Source of the DNA: an uncultured bacterium
GTDB taxonomy: Bacteria > Bacillota > Clostridia > Lachnospirales > Lachnospiraceae
DNA: 64,000 nt
NCBI GenBank assembly: GCA_948467735.1
Contig: CAOKFN010000012.1
Span: 31,424-95,423 of the forward strand
Direction of reading: 5' to 3'
Shown here: positions 35,269-44,737 of the stretch, piece by piece
Layout: each line of letters opens with the position of its first letter
Position numbering within the stretch: the first letter of the stretch is position 1
Program-made: the position numbers and the translations under genes
The notes under the pieces: generated by a model
The model's database searches: none
What the model saw: the letters and a program-made list of their open reading frames with translations, nothing else
What the model was told of the DNA's origin: nothing

Positions 35269-36930
35269 TTATTGAGCCGGCTGTCTGGGATCTTCTGCGA
35301 AGGTCTCGCCGTCAACCCATCTCTGGAATACATCCTGAATACCGCCGTAGATTTCTGCGGGAGTACCCTTTAACTGCTGAATCTGATCATTGTAGGTATC
35401 CAGCTTGATTGCATTGTTCTTGCCATTGACAGTGATACCGCCAAAGTTGGTGAAGGTCTCGGACGTCAGGTTCTCATACATTATCATGAACATATCGCCA
35501 GATTCCTCATCCTGCAGGCAGTTCTCAAGCTCTGTCTCCAGAATATCATAATTGTTCTTATTGGTACGGTTTGCAATTGCTACAAGAACAGCTGCAACCT
35601 CTTCCGGTTTCTCTACGCCTTTGAAGATGTACTTCATATCAACGGTATAGGTCACACCCTGATATGCGTCCTTCTCCTTGCCCTTAAAGTTTTCTGCTCT
35701 TGCAGGACCAATCGGGAAAGGAAGGATACCGAACTTGTCGTTGGACTCAACAGTACCCTGTGTCAATTTCTCAAGGTCAGCATACAGATCCGCAAAGAAT
35801 ACGCAGCTGCCGTTTGCAAAGGTGTAAGGCTCAACCTTTGCGCCTTCCTTCTGCAGGTCGGCCTGAGTCTGTCCGAAGACGATATTGTTCTCGCCGTCAG
35901 CGCTCTTTAAGCACAGATAGCCGTTATTCACCATATCCTGAATCCAGTTGCCGGCCTGAAGGCACTCGTCGCTCAACAGGTTCATAACACGTCTGCCGTT
36001 AGCGTCAACCTTGCTGTAAGGCGCATCGTTGGAAAGGTATACCAAGGGGAAGAGCAGGTTTACTTTACCGCTTCCGAAAGGATATACGGAGCCGTCGGAC
36101 TGCTTCTTAATGCTTGCGCACATTTCCTCGAATTTCGCCCAAGTCCACTGGCCGTTCTTTACCAAGGTGTAAGGATCTTCCAAGCCGTACTGCTCCACCA
36201 GCGTCTTGTTAAAGAGCAGGCAGTTACGGATAATGTTGGCGCTGTTCACGGAAAGGAAGTTCACGCCCCACTGCTTGCCGTCGATAAAGCCGTAATCGGA
36301 CTGTGTCGTCCAAGGATTGGAGCCTTCGCCAAATTCAGGATCATACTTGATGATATCTTTAATGCTGTCATCATCCATGGGCATGAATACACCCTGACGA
36401 ATCATAGCAAGCGTATGGATATCGGAACATCCTGCATCCCAGATATCATACAATGTCTCGCCTGCATTGAATGCGTCGAGAATTGCAGCTTCGCCGCTGG
36501 CCTTTACGGAAGGATACACTTCAATCTTGCAGTTGTAGTCTTTCTCGATTTCCTTCAGGATCTCGATTACCTTCTTGGTAGCCTCATTGGTCTTATCAGG
36601 ATCGTCCTGACCGTCTGTCTGCACATAGTTATATCTGCTGCCTACAGAACATGCAAGTCTGATAGTACGTCCGTTCAAGTCCATGGGGGTCTCTACAAAG
36701 CCGGCATACTTCTCTGCCAGAATTTCTCCCTCTGACTTAGGCTCCTCCGTAGGTGCGGGAGTAGCCCCTTCTGAGGGCGGAGTGGTAGGAGTTGACGGAG
36801 CTTGGGTCGGGGTGCTTCCACTGTTGCCGGAATTACCCGAATTACCCTGAGAGTCGTCATTGTTACCACAAGCCACTGCCGAAAATACCATGGTAGCAGC
36901 CAAAACAAGTGCCATTACTTTTCTTTTCAT
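35269..36930 (-). CDS. Sugar ABC importer solute-binding lipoprotein (YtcQ-like)
   Basis: This 553-residue lipoprotein (signal peptide with FSAVACG, Cys about 21; Ser/Thr/Pro/Gly linker in about residues 22-65) should capture oligosaccharides at the cell surface. It delivers them to the permeases at 37027 and 37937. The fold is the large family 1 binding protein (YNYVQTDGQDDPDKTN, EVYPSVKASGEAAILDAFNAGETLYDIW, WTWAKFEEMCASI, GVTYTVDMKYIFKGV). Its size and context fit the YtcQ/LplA group linked to rhamnogalacturonan uptake in Bacillus. It is last in the nine-gene operon. A stem-loop lies in the 96-bp gap before it and a strong terminator after it, a layout that often raises binding-protein expression. 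Confidence 0.9.
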   Translation of the reverse strand: MKRKVMALVLAATMVFSAVACGNNDDSQGNSGNSGNSGSTPTQAPSTPTTPPSEGATPAPTEEPKSEGEILAEKYAGFVETPMDLNGRTIRLACSVGSRYNYVQTDGQDDPDKTNEATKKVIEILKEIEKDYNCKIEVYPSVKASGEAAILDAFNAGETLYDIWDAGCSDIHTLAMIRQGVFMPMDDDSIKDIIKYDPEFGEGSNPWTTQSDYGFIDGKQWGVNFLSVNSANIIRNCLLFNKTLVEQYGLEDPYTLVKNGQWTWAKFEEMCASIKKQSDGSVYPFGSGKVNLLFPLVYLSNDAPYSKVDANGRRVMNLLSDECLQAGNWIQDMVNNGYLCLKSADGENNIVFGQTQADLQKEGAKVEPYTFANGSCVFFADLYADLEKLTQGTVESNDKFGILPFPIGPARAENFKGKEKDAYQGVTYTVDMKYIFKGVEKPEEVAAVLVAIANRTNKNNYDILETELENCLQDEESGDMFMIMYENLTSETFTNFGGITVNGKNNAIKLDTYNDQIQQLKGTPAEIYGGIQDVFQRWVDGETFAEDPRQPAQ

Positions 36931-36971
36931 TGCTTTCTCCTTTCAAATATGTTTATTGTTTACTATATAAA

Positions 36972-37012
36972 ATATGGGCTGTTATAAAAGGTATCCTCCC
37001 TACAGCCCATAT
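36972..37012 (-). other. Intra-operon stem-loop before the binding-protein gene
   Basis: ATATGGGCTGT (36972-36982) pairs with ACAGCCCATAT (37002-37012), 11 exact pairs around a 19-base loop. On the minus strand the stem is followed by TTTTATAT, so it could be a leaky terminator or an mRNA processing/stability stem. Confidence 0.6.
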
Positions 37013-37026
37013 CTTACCGAAATTAA

Positions 37027-37944
37027 TTATCCGGTAATACCGGACTGTGCCACGCCCTGAATAAAGAACTTCTGTCCTATCAGGTACACAATCATTATCG
37101 GCAGGACTATCAGCACCGCAGCCGTATTATTGTACTGCGTCACCATAATTGCTTCTTCACCGCCGTCCACATAGGTAATCATATTTACCAAAAGATCGGT
37201 TCTGCCTTGGAATCTGCTGGTGTAGCTTGTATCCGTCCACTGCCATGCAAAGGAAATCAGGAATACCGTCACCATCAAGGAAACCGCATTGGGCATCATT
37301 ACCCTGTAAAATGTTTTAAAAGCGCCGCAGCCGTCAATCAAGGCCGCTTCCTCCAGTTCCTTCGGCATATTCTTAAAGGTCTGCCGGAACATGAAGATGT
37401 ATAATCCATTCCTGATGCCAAGCCCTGTCACAGCCATAATAATCACAGGCCAAGGGGTGTTAATCAGGTTCAGACCGCCGAAGAAGAAACGGAATCTGAT
37501 AAAGTAAGTGGTCATCAATACTTGGGGCGGAACCAGCAGCTCCATCAGCATCAAGCCAAAGAGGATACCCCGTCCCTTAAACTTAAACCGGCCGAAACCA
37601 TATCCTGCCAATCCGCAGATAAACACCTGAATCAGCGATACCAGCAGAGTATATACCAAAGTAGGAATAAATAACTTTTTATATTGCAGCTGGCTCATTA
37701 CCGCCTGAATATTCTCCCAAGTAAAATATTTGGGAATAAACTGTACTGCCGGATCCAGATAATCCTCAAAGCTCTTGAAGGAGTTGATTATCTTAAGCAA
37801 AAACGGATACAATATCGTATAACAGCAGCCTACCAGAATAATGGTACGGACAATCTTCCACCCGATACTCATAAACCCGTTGAGGGAAAACCATTTTGCT
37901 GCCCATCTCTTAAAGTTGAATTCCTTTTTTTTCTTCTTAGTCAA
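37027..37944 (-). CDS. Sugar ABC importer permease (MalG-like)
   Basis: This 305-residue inner-membrane subunit has six hydrophobic helices. The cytoplasmic EAA loop that contacts the ATPase is LEEAALIDGCGAFKTFYRVMMP. The start codon is TTG, overlapping the last codons of the upstream permease gene by 8 bases (coupled translation), with GGAGGGTGA before it. It pairs with the 37937 gene product to form the channel of the second importer of the operon. No ATPase gene is present in the window. Confidence 0.9.
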   Translation of the reverse strand: MTKKKKKEFNFKRWAAKWFSLNGFMSIGWKIVRTIILVGCCYTILYPFLLKIINSFKSFEDYLDPAVQFIPKYFTWENIQAVMSQLQYKKLFIPTLVYTLLVSLIQVFICGLAGYGFGRFKFKGRGILFGLMLMELLVPPQVLMTTYFIRFRFFFGGLNLINTPWPVIIMAVTGLGIRNGLYIFMFRQTFKNMPKELEEAALIDGCGAFKTFYRVMMPNAVSLMVTVFLISFAWQWTDTSYTSRFQGRTDLLVNMITYVDGGEEAIMVTQYNNTAAVLIVLPIMIVYLIGQKFFIQGVAQSGITG

Positions 37945-38866
37945 GATACGTCACCCTCCTCGATATAATTCCGGCCGCTATTCCCAGTACCACAAGCACG
38001 ATAATGGAGAAAATCCACGACAGGGCTGCCGAATAACCATATTTACCGCTGGTAAAGCTCAATCCTTCCAAATATTCCATGACACCATATGTAGGATTTG
38101 TGAAAGTGGATATCACCGTATATACCACGCATACCAGCAGCGAGGGCGTCAGCATCGGGAATGTAATCTTCCAGAATTCCTCCCACTTGGTAGCTCCTTC
38201 CATCTTAGCCGCTTCAAACACCGAGGGGCTGATTGACTGTAATGCACTTAAGAAAATCAATATCTGCACGCCCGAAGCGTTCAATATTCCATACATATTG
38301 GATATGACGCTGATAACCATATCCGTCATGGAAGCGGGGAGCCCCATGAGCGATACCAGATTGCCCACCGCAAAAATCGTACCGAAACCAAGCTGGTCAA
38401 ATCCCCCTGCGGTAGCTTCCTCCGCCACAGTCATAGCGTTGAACATTTCGCTGGCTTCTTCCAAATCCGCCACAACACCCATGGACAAGACCACGGGAAG
38501 GAAGAATACCACGCGGCAGAATCCTCTGCCCACGAACTTCTGATTCAACACATTGGACATGAAGAAACTGAACAAAATAATGACTGTAGCATCAAAAAAC
38601 ATACCTCTCACAGCACCCATCAACAATGTGATAAAGCTGGAATCCGACAAAAATGCATCAATATAATTCTGAAATCCCACATAACTCATTTCCATGCCGC
38701 CGAAAACCATCTTTACATCGTAAAACGAATATATAATGGATTTCACCACCGCCGGCAGAAATATGAATACTAATCCAATGATAATAGGCATCAAAAAGAG
38801 ATAACCGGCTAGGCCCTTTCTCTCTGAGAGCGCCATGTGCTTTTTCTTACCATGTTCTTTTGCCAT
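37937..38866 (-). CDS. Sugar ABC importer permease (MalF-like)
   Basis: Starting at 38866 (AGGTGAT upstream) gives 309 residues with six membrane helices. The first follows a Lys/His-rich N-terminus. The EAA loop is FEAAKMEGATKWEEFWKITFPML. The family is that of YtcP/YteP/LplB permeases. The usual periplasmic loop after helix 1 or 2 is enlarged around residues 135-175 (EEASEMFNAMTVAEEATAGGFDQ). It is 11 bp downstream of the DUF5696 gene and overlaps the next permease gene. Confidence 0.9.
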   Translation of the reverse strand: MAKEHGKKKHMALSERKGLAGYLFLMPIIIGLVFIFLPAVVKSIIYSFYDVKMVFGGMEMSYVGFQNYIDAFLSDSSFITLLMGAVRGMFFDATVIILFSFFMSNVLNQKFVGRGFCRVVFFLPVVLSMGVVADLEEASEMFNAMTVAEEATAGGFDQLGFGTIFAVGNLVSLMGLPASMTDMVISVISNMYGILNASGVQILIFLSALQSISPSVFEAAKMEGATKWEEFWKITFPMLTPSLLVCVVYTVISTFTNPTYGVMEYLEGLSFTSGKYGYSAALSWIFSIIVLVVLGIAAGIISRRVTYLD

Positions 38867-38877
38867 AACCGTATCAC

Positions 38878-41517
38878 CTACCTCCCTACAACCAGCCACG
38901 AAAGCGCTTCCACAGTGCCTTCAGGAGCTTTGTATGCTTCTTTGCCATAATTAACATATACCTTTGTGCCATCTTCATATGTAACACAATTCACGTCTTC
39001 TGTCAAATGTTTATGATCCATAATTTTCAGATTCTGCAAATGTCCCATCTGCTCGTTGATCTTTTTATAGTTTTCAAGCAGTCCGTCCATCTGCGTCATA
39101 TAATTGACAGAAAACAAATTCTCGTAATTGGTATCTATCAAGTTCAGCTGATTGTCATATATAAGCAGGTAATTCAGTCCCGCGCCGCTCTCCACCGCCT
39201 CAAGCATCGCCACGTTTACATTGGACGACTGATTGATGCTGGTACAGGTAAACGGCAGATAACCCTTTAATACCATTCCCACAAAAGGAACGCTGTAGCT
39301 CTCCAGCCTCTGATGGCTTGAAGAAGTGGGGACATTTATCAGGGATTCGGCATACTGCAGCACATAGTCGTTGCCCACGTCAAACTTTAACTGATAGCCT
39401 GCGTCCTTGAGCGTCGAAAGCATATTCTCCGTCAATATCTGAGCGGTCTGCCTTGTCACACCTTCTTTTGCGCTGTAATTGCCGCATAAGGTCTCTCCGA
39501 CTATCTGCACATACAGATTTTTATTTCCCACATTGTCAAAAGCCTTAATAAACTTGGCCGTTATATCCTCGTATCGCAATGGGTTAATCAGCCAGAACTG
39601 CTCCCACATCTGCCACATATTTCCCTTTACGGGACTGGTGGTTCCCACTATTACAGAGTTCTTGGTCAGATACTTGGACACGTCCTCCGTCCTGCGGACG
39701 CCGTTGCCTCTCTCCGCTATCCTCACCGGGTCTATACCAGTGTACAACGTATCGCCCTGAGATGCAAGAGTAGAATTTAAAGTTTGATAACCTTTTAAGC
39801 CTCCCAGCTTGCTTTCTATCTTCACCTTGCTCAAAGCCTTCTGCTCCATACCGCCGTTCATGATACCGGTAAAGAGAACATCCACGTCGGCGATGCCGTT
39901 GGAATGCAGAATATCCATAATTTCCTGAGCCTGTTCAAAGGTTGTCACCGAATAATTGATATCCAGCGGAATGCCGAAAGGATTGACCTTCTTCTGCATG
40001 GAACCGAGCAGCTCTATATTCAGCCCCCAAGTATTATCCGTATCCGTCAGCCTTGTAAGCGCCCCTGTCTGTTCCAGATATTTCTGATAATACTGCGCCA
40101 TTCCCACATAATCGGCGTCCTCGCCGTTTAAGAAATGATATCTGACCGTGTAATCCACGTCCGCCACATTCTCATAGTAGGCATAGGACACGCCCTGAAT
40201 TCCGAACTCATCCATGATCTGATAGTCAAAATAAGGATACGCAACATTGTAATTCATATATGTGCTATGGGCCTGCGCCGTCATGCCGCCTACGGCCGCG
40301 CCATTTTCAACGATGGCAAAAACCGCGTGATCATTAGCCTTGATGCCGAATACAGGGAAGGTATTGTTGATAGCCTCGCTTGTTCCTTCCGTCAGCTCCA
40401 CAGCCTTATCCTCTCCATAGAAGGGTATCACCACCTTATCCATAGAATTGGAATCAATATTATTGTCAAAGACAGAACCGCTGCCGTCCGGCACAAAAAC
40501 ATAACCTTCATCGCTTGCTTTGGATGAGCCGAAACACTTCAGCATCTCCACTTTTGTCAGAGACTGACTGCTGCTGGCCTCAATCTCGCTGATATCCACC
40601 GATACAAGCAGATCCGCTCCCGACAGCCGATAGCACAGCGGAATACGGAAGAATGCGGGACTTGCACTGGCTCCTGCCGCCCCAAGCTTTTCCTTCTCCG
40701 CTTCCTTCACGGATGCGTCAATCCCAAGAATCGTATACACTTCCAAGATATCTCTGGTAATCTGCGCGCTGAGCCTATCCTTGATTACATAAATGGTTCC
40801 CAGCTCTTCCAGATTAGGCCACCGTTCCGTATATCGCTTTTTCTCGTCGCTGCTCAGTTCATCCCATGCGTATTTCGTATAATTATTCGTCAGATTTCTC
40901 ACCGTAATGGTGCTGATTTCCTTTGCGTCACGCATCTCCTGAAGCCGCTGCACATACCCTTCATAAGTCTCCTTGGTAAATATGTCTATCATTACGGATT
41001 CTTCCAGATTCGTACCTATTCCGTAAGTGACTCTCAGGGTGTCATCCACAACCTCCCAGCTCACCTGATTCTTATCCGCCGAATATGCGTCCGGATAGGA
41101 AGCCATCGTCATTTTGGTCTGAAGGTCGGTATAATACTCAACCGACAGCTGGCTCAGCATCTGCCTTTGGGCCTCCGAGCTCAAAGAGTTCAATTCACTG
41201 CTGCTCAAATCGTAATATACCGGATTGGACAATGTGAGCTGACCGCTGGTCTTCTCAAACACGGCAATGTCATAACGGGTGCCGATATACAGTTCCAAGT
41301 AATCATTCTGCAAAGCAAGTTCAAAATTGGAAAGAATTTCTTCCTGTTCGCTTGTCTTCTTCACCGAAGCCGTGGAATCCGGATAGATTTCCGCCCCCTG
41401 AATGACCGTATAATCGGCTCGAATCTCATTGTTTATCACATCCGTGAGTCCACAGCCTGCCAGTCCCAGACACAACACAGCCGAGAGTGCAGCAGCCTTA
41501 TACTTTTTCCATCTCAT
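38878..41517 (-). CDS. DUF5696-type surface lipoprotein, function unknown
   Basis: Starting at 41517 (GGAGGG upstream) gives 879 residues. The signal peptide ends in GLAGCGL, so it is a lipoprotein. Residues 50-330 are mixed alpha/beta with a galactose-mutarotase-like beta sandwich feel (YDIAVFEKTSGQLTLSNPVYY, YVFVPDGSGSVFDNN). Residues from about 470 to 830 look like a TIM-barrel hydrolase-like domain (GMAQYYQKYLEQTGALTRL, TFEQAQEIMDILHSNGIADVDVLF, LKDAGYQLKFDVGNDYVLQYAESL). From recall this is the DUF5696 family, which accompanies sugar ABC operons in Firmicutes. A glycoside-hydrolase role at the cell surface is plausible but unproven, and I cannot identify catalytic residues. It lies in the middle of the transporter operon, directly after the Yip1 gene. 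Confidence 0.7.
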   Translation of the reverse strand: MRWKKYKAAALSAVLCLGLAGCGLTDVINNEIRADYTVIQGAEIYPDSTASVKKTSEQEEILSNFELALQNDYLELYIGTRYDIAVFEKTSGQLTLSNPVYYDLSSSELNSLSSEAQRQMLSQLSVEYYTDLQTKMTMASYPDAYSADKNQVSWEVVDDTLRVTYGIGTNLEESVMIDIFTKETYEGYVQRLQEMRDAKEISTITVRNLTNNYTKYAWDELSSDEKKRYTERWPNLEELGTIYVIKDRLSAQITRDILEVYTILGIDASVKEAEKEKLGAAGASASPAFFRIPLCYRLSGADLLVSVDISEIEASSSQSLTKVEMLKCFGSSKASDEGYVFVPDGSGSVFDNNIDSNSMDKVVIPFYGEDKAVELTEGTSEAINNTFPVFGIKANDHAVFAIVENGAAVGGMTAQAHSTYMNYNVAYPYFDYQIMDEFGIQGVSYAYYENVADVDYTVRYHFLNGEDADYVGMAQYYQKYLEQTGALTRLTDTDNTWGLNIELLGSMQKKVNPFGIPLDINYSVTTFEQAQEIMDILHSNGIADVDVLFTGIMNGGMEQKALSKVKIESKLGGLKGYQTLNSTLASQGDTLYTGIDPVRIAERGNGVRRTEDVSKYLTKNSVIVGTTSPVKGNMWQMWEQFWLINPLRYEDITAKFIKAFDNVGNKNLYVQIVGETLCGNYSAKEGVTRQTAQILTENMLSTLKDAGYQLKFDVGNDYVLQYAESLINVPTSSSHQRLESYSVPFVGMVLKGYLPFTCTSINQSSNVNVAMLEAVESGAGLNYLLIYDNQLNLIDTNYENLFSVNYMTQMDGLLENYKKINEQMGHLQNLKIMDHKHLTEDVNCVTYEDGTKVYVNYGKEAYKAPEGTVEALSWLVVGR

Positions 41518-41537
41518 TTTATCTCTGCCCTCCATCA

Positions 41538-42164
41538 CTAACTTACCCGTTGAATTGCTTCATCAAAGACCACCGAAACAAAGCTCAACACTTCTTGGAA
41601 CATGGCAAACACCATCACTATCAATACCGCAATCACCACCATTCCCACCAATGTAAATACAAGCACCACCAGCGTTCTGGTCAATGTAAAATGATGCGTT
41701 GTGAGCATTCCCGTTATCAGCAGAAACGCCGCCCACACCAGAGATAAGCCGTTTAACATGCCATAGAAAGTCGCCTCTCTCTGAACGAAGATATTGCTGA
41801 CGATTACCATAATGAACTGAAGGATGATATAAGGCGTCATAGAATAAGACGTAAACATCATGATATCCTTCAAGGTTCCCTTGCCGTCGCTCAAACAGGT
41901 CAGACACCAGTTTGCAATACACCATGAAAAGAATAAAAACAGGGAAGAAATTATGGTATAAATGAAGTTGTAATAAACGCTGGTTCCTCCAAAAATAAAT
42001 CCTGTTTTCAAATTACTGATAATCTGTACCAGAATTGTCGCCGCCAGCAGAATCGCCGCCGTCCTGAAGCTCCCTTCCTTCTCATACTTAATGTCCCAAA
42101 ATCCCTTGAATGGATGAACCGATAAATACAGTGAATACTTTAATTCTTTCAGCAGCTGTTTCAT
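41538..42164 (-). CDS. Yip1-domain membrane protein
   Basis: This 208-residue protein has five to six hydrophobic helices after a short cytoplasmic N-terminus (KYSLYLSVHPFKGFWDIKYEKEGS, typical of bacterial Yip1 proteins). Its ATG overlaps the stop of the NHL/TPR gene (TAATG), so the two are made together. It has no enzyme motif. Conservation of Yip1 with NHL and DUF5696 proteins in sugar ABC operons suggests a membrane organiser for a surface complex, but that is inference. Confidence 0.8.
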   Translation of the reverse strand: MKQLLKELKYSLYLSVHPFKGFWDIKYEKEGSFRTAAILLAATILVQIISNLKTGFIFGGTSVYYNFIYTIISSLFLFFSWCIANWCLTCLSDGKGTLKDIMMFTSYSMTPYIILQFIMVIVSNIFVQREATFYGMLNGLSLVWAAFLLITGMLTTHHFTLTRTLVVLVFTLVGMVVIAVLIVMVFAMFQEVLSFVSVVFDEAIQRVS

Positions 42165-43684
42165 TATTTTTCATCCTCCCCATAGGTAATTAATTCCCCT
42201 CTCACATAGCGTCTTACCCTGACAAAAATGCCCTTGCCGATAAACAAGGCAATGAAAATCATCAAGGCGCCCACGATATAAGGGAAATTCCGAGACATGC
42301 TTTCCTTCCTCAACCGCTCCTTTGCATTGGAATAAGAATCCACATCATCCGCATATTCATAGAACTCCATGGCATTGTCAAAATTTCCAACTTCATACTC
42401 TGCATTGCCCAAGCCCACATACGGGTAAGCGAAATTGGAATTCAGCTCCGTCACCTGCTTCCATGCTTGGTTCGCACTATCAAAATCACCATCCGCATAA
42501 TATCCCTCCGCGTCAATGAGCAGTTTCCCGTATTCGGTGGGCTCATAGACTATCACGGAGCACAGTGCGGAATCCAGCACATAAATATTATCGCCTATAT
42601 AATCAATCGCAACGGGACTCCTCAGCTCACCTTTTACCGTGCCCAATCCGCCGAAGGCGTAAAGCAGGATGCCGTCGTTATTGTAAGTAAATATTCTGCA
42701 CTTGGTGGTATCCAGCATGGAATAGATATTGTTCGGTCCCAGACCCACATCCGCAATCTTAGACGGCGTTGAAGTCCACACCAAATCGCCTATGGGCGGA
42801 TAATCGCCCCTTCTGACCAAGACGTCCGCGCCCTTCATGTTCAGCTTTTTAATAGGCGTTGTGGAACCGCTTAAGTCCGCGCTCATGACCACCGCGTTCA
42901 AGTCCTCGTCCTTCAATGTCATAATCGTGCCCCAGATGAAGTTATTCTCATCTATCTTCATATTGCTGTATTCCGTAGGCACATAATTGACCATGTCAGC
43001 CCTCTGGGCGTCCGTATAAAAGGATCTCAGGAACTTCGTAAAAGCGTCCACCTTAACAGAAGGAGCGCCCGTATATCCCGTAAACAGCCCCTCTGCCGTA
43101 AACTGCATGATTCCCAAGTTAATGTTTCTGGCTATGACGCTGATACGTCCCGCACTGTCGGCCACCACCTTCGTAGGCAGAAAATTTGCCACCGAAGTAC
43201 CGACAATATTCTCCGGCCTGACAACCACCAGCGACACATTGCCCTTCCAATCGCTCACCAGCACACGGCTGTTGCCCGTATCCGCCACATAAATCGTTCC
43301 GTTGGAAGCGACAAAGATTCCTTCCGGCTTCGATAATTCCGTCTTGGTTCCATCCGGCAACGTAAATTCTTTTAAGCAGTCAATATAATTCATCTGCGCA
43401 TCAAAACGGAAAATCACACCCAGCTGCATTTCCAGCATATAGAGATATTCATCCGTAACGCACATATCCGTGGGTCTAGTTACGGAATAGCCGTCCACCT
43501 CACGCAAATCCACCGTTCTGGAATATTCATAGGCGTCCGGCGTCGCTACCGACATCCCAAATGAATTATAGATATAAGTGGAACTGGATGAAGGTTCGGT
43601 ATAATATGCCTGTGCGTCCAGACAGCTGCCTGCAAAAAGCGCTGCCGCAAAGCATAATGCCAATCCATTATGTTTTAATTTCAT
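42164..43684 (-). CDS. Exported NHL-repeat/TPR protein with C-terminal membrane anchor
   Basis: The start at 43684 (GGAGGT eight bases upstream; an ATG six bases earlier is too close) gives 506 residues. A signal peptide (ending DAQAYY) is followed by an NHL-type beta-propeller from about residue 55 to 385 (LSKPEGIFVASNGTIYVADTGN, LRSPVAIDYIGDNIYVLDS). Next come TPR-like helices from about 390 to 455 (DSANQAWKQVTELNSNFAYPYVGLGNAEYEVGNFDNAMEFYE in pieces), then one membrane helix (PYIVGALMIFIALFIGKGIF) and a basic tail. Topology puts the propeller outside. It may act as a scaffold for glycan or for the importer binding proteins. It overlaps the Yip1 gene. Confidence 0.8.
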   Translation of the reverse strand: MKLKHNGLALCFAAALFAGSCLDAQAYYTEPSSSSTYIYNSFGMSVATPDAYEYSRTVDLREVDGYSVTRPTDMCVTDEYLYMLEMQLGVIFRFDAQMNYIDCLKEFTLPDGTKTELSKPEGIFVASNGTIYVADTGNSRVLVSDWKGNVSLVVVRPENIVGTSVANFLPTKVVADSAGRISVIARNINLGIMQFTAEGLFTGYTGAPSVKVDAFTKFLRSFYTDAQRADMVNYVPTEYSNMKIDENNFIWGTIMTLKDEDLNAVVMSADLSGSTTPIKKLNMKGADVLVRRGDYPPIGDLVWTSTPSKIADVGLGPNNIYSMLDTTKCRIFTYNNDGILLYAFGGLGTVKGELRSPVAIDYIGDNIYVLDSALCSVIVYEPTEYGKLLIDAEGYYADGDFDSANQAWKQVTELNSNFAYPYVGLGNAEYEVGNFDNAMEFYEYADDVDSYSNAKERLRKESMSRNFPYIVGALMIFIALFIGKGIFVRVRRYVRGELITYGEDEK

Positions 43685-43801
43685 ATCCATACCTCCCGCC
43701 CGCAGTGATCGGGAATCCCGCTTCCCACCGGTATTTCTGCTTTTCGCAGCCTTTCCGCCTTTTATCGGGTTCCCGCCACTCGCGGCATTAATTCAGTATT
43801 C

Positions 43802-43840
43802 GTGTGCAGGCAGATCCTGTTATCGGATCCCTGCCCACAC
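43802..43840 (-). other. Intra-operon stem-loop between permease and NHL genes
   Basis: GTGTGCAGGCAGATCC and GGATCCCTGCCCACAC form a near-perfect stem (two mismatches) around a short loop. It sits 10 bp after the permease stop, in a 165-bp gap. With no T-run, a processing or stability role is more likely than termination. Confidence 0.55.
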
Positions 43841-43849
43841 CTGCCAATC

Positions 43850-44737
43850 TTACTCCTTGATACCGGAGGTTGACATTGTTTCAATAACGTTTGACTGGGA
43901 AATGATGAACACCAGCAGCGGCGGAAGCAGCATTACTATGGAAACGGCCGCGCCCACGCCCGCACGGGCAATACCACTGGTAGTTATCTGACTCAGCGCA
44001 TAAGAGAGAGTTTTCTTCTCCTCAGAATAGATATAAGGTGTAGCGCCCGTCTGCCAAAGTCTCTGAGTTTCCAGAATCAACAGAGTCGCCGTAGCGGGCT
44101 TTACCAAGGGCATTACAATCTTTTTGAATTTCACCCATTCGGAAGCGCCGTCCAAATCGGCGCTTTCCAGCAGGGACATCGGTACCATCTGATCCATGAA
44201 CTGTTTCATCAAATACAGTCCAAGCGTGGAAGAAAATGCCGGCAGAATCAATGCCGCATAGCTGTCTATCAAATGCAGTGTGTTCATAATCAGGTAGTTA
44301 GGAATAGAAAGCACCGCACCACTGAACATCAGGGAAGTTCTGATAATGACAAATATGGTTTTTGATCCGGGGAACTTATACTTGGACAACGGATAAGCCG
44401 CCATGCTTGCCAGAATGATATGTCCAACCGTACCTACCACCGTGATAAACAATGTGTTAAATATGTACCGGATCATAGGCACCCAAGTATCCGACATCAA
44501 TGAGAACAAATCCCGATAATTCTTAAAGGTGGGATTCACGGCGAAAATCGTAGGCGGGAATCTCCACAGCTCTCCGGCAGACTTCAACGACATATTCACC
44601 GCATATACCAGCGGCAGCAGCATCATGGCTGTAAAAATAGTCAGGAACAATACCATTGCAAAATCGCCGCCCTTGGAACGGGACAATCTTCCTAATTTCT
44701 TGTATTTTACATTCTGCGTTTTGTTCAACTTATTCAC
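43850..44737 (-). CDS. Sugar ABC importer permease (MalG-like)
   Basis: This 295-residue protein has six membrane helices and the EAA loop LESADLDGASEWVKFKKIVMP. The start codon is GTG, overlapping the upstream permease gene by 8 bases. It belongs to the first importer set, with the 44730 permease and the giant binding protein. The N-terminus is basic (YKKLGRLSRSKGGDF), as in the AraQ/LacG group. Confidence 0.9.
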   Translation of the reverse strand: MNKLNKTQNVKYKKLGRLSRSKGGDFAMVLFLTIFTAMMLLPLVYAVNMSLKSAGELWRFPPTIFAVNPTFKNYRDLFSLMSDTWVPMIRYIFNTLFITVVGTVGHIILASMAAYPLSKYKFPGSKTIFVIIRTSLMFSGAVLSIPNYLIMNTLHLIDSYAALILPAFSSTLGLYLMKQFMDQMVPMSLLESADLDGASEWVKFKKIVMPLVKPATATLLILETQRLWQTGATPYIYSEEKKTLSYALSQITTSGIARAGVGAAVSIVMLLPPLLVFIISQSNVIETMSTSGIKE

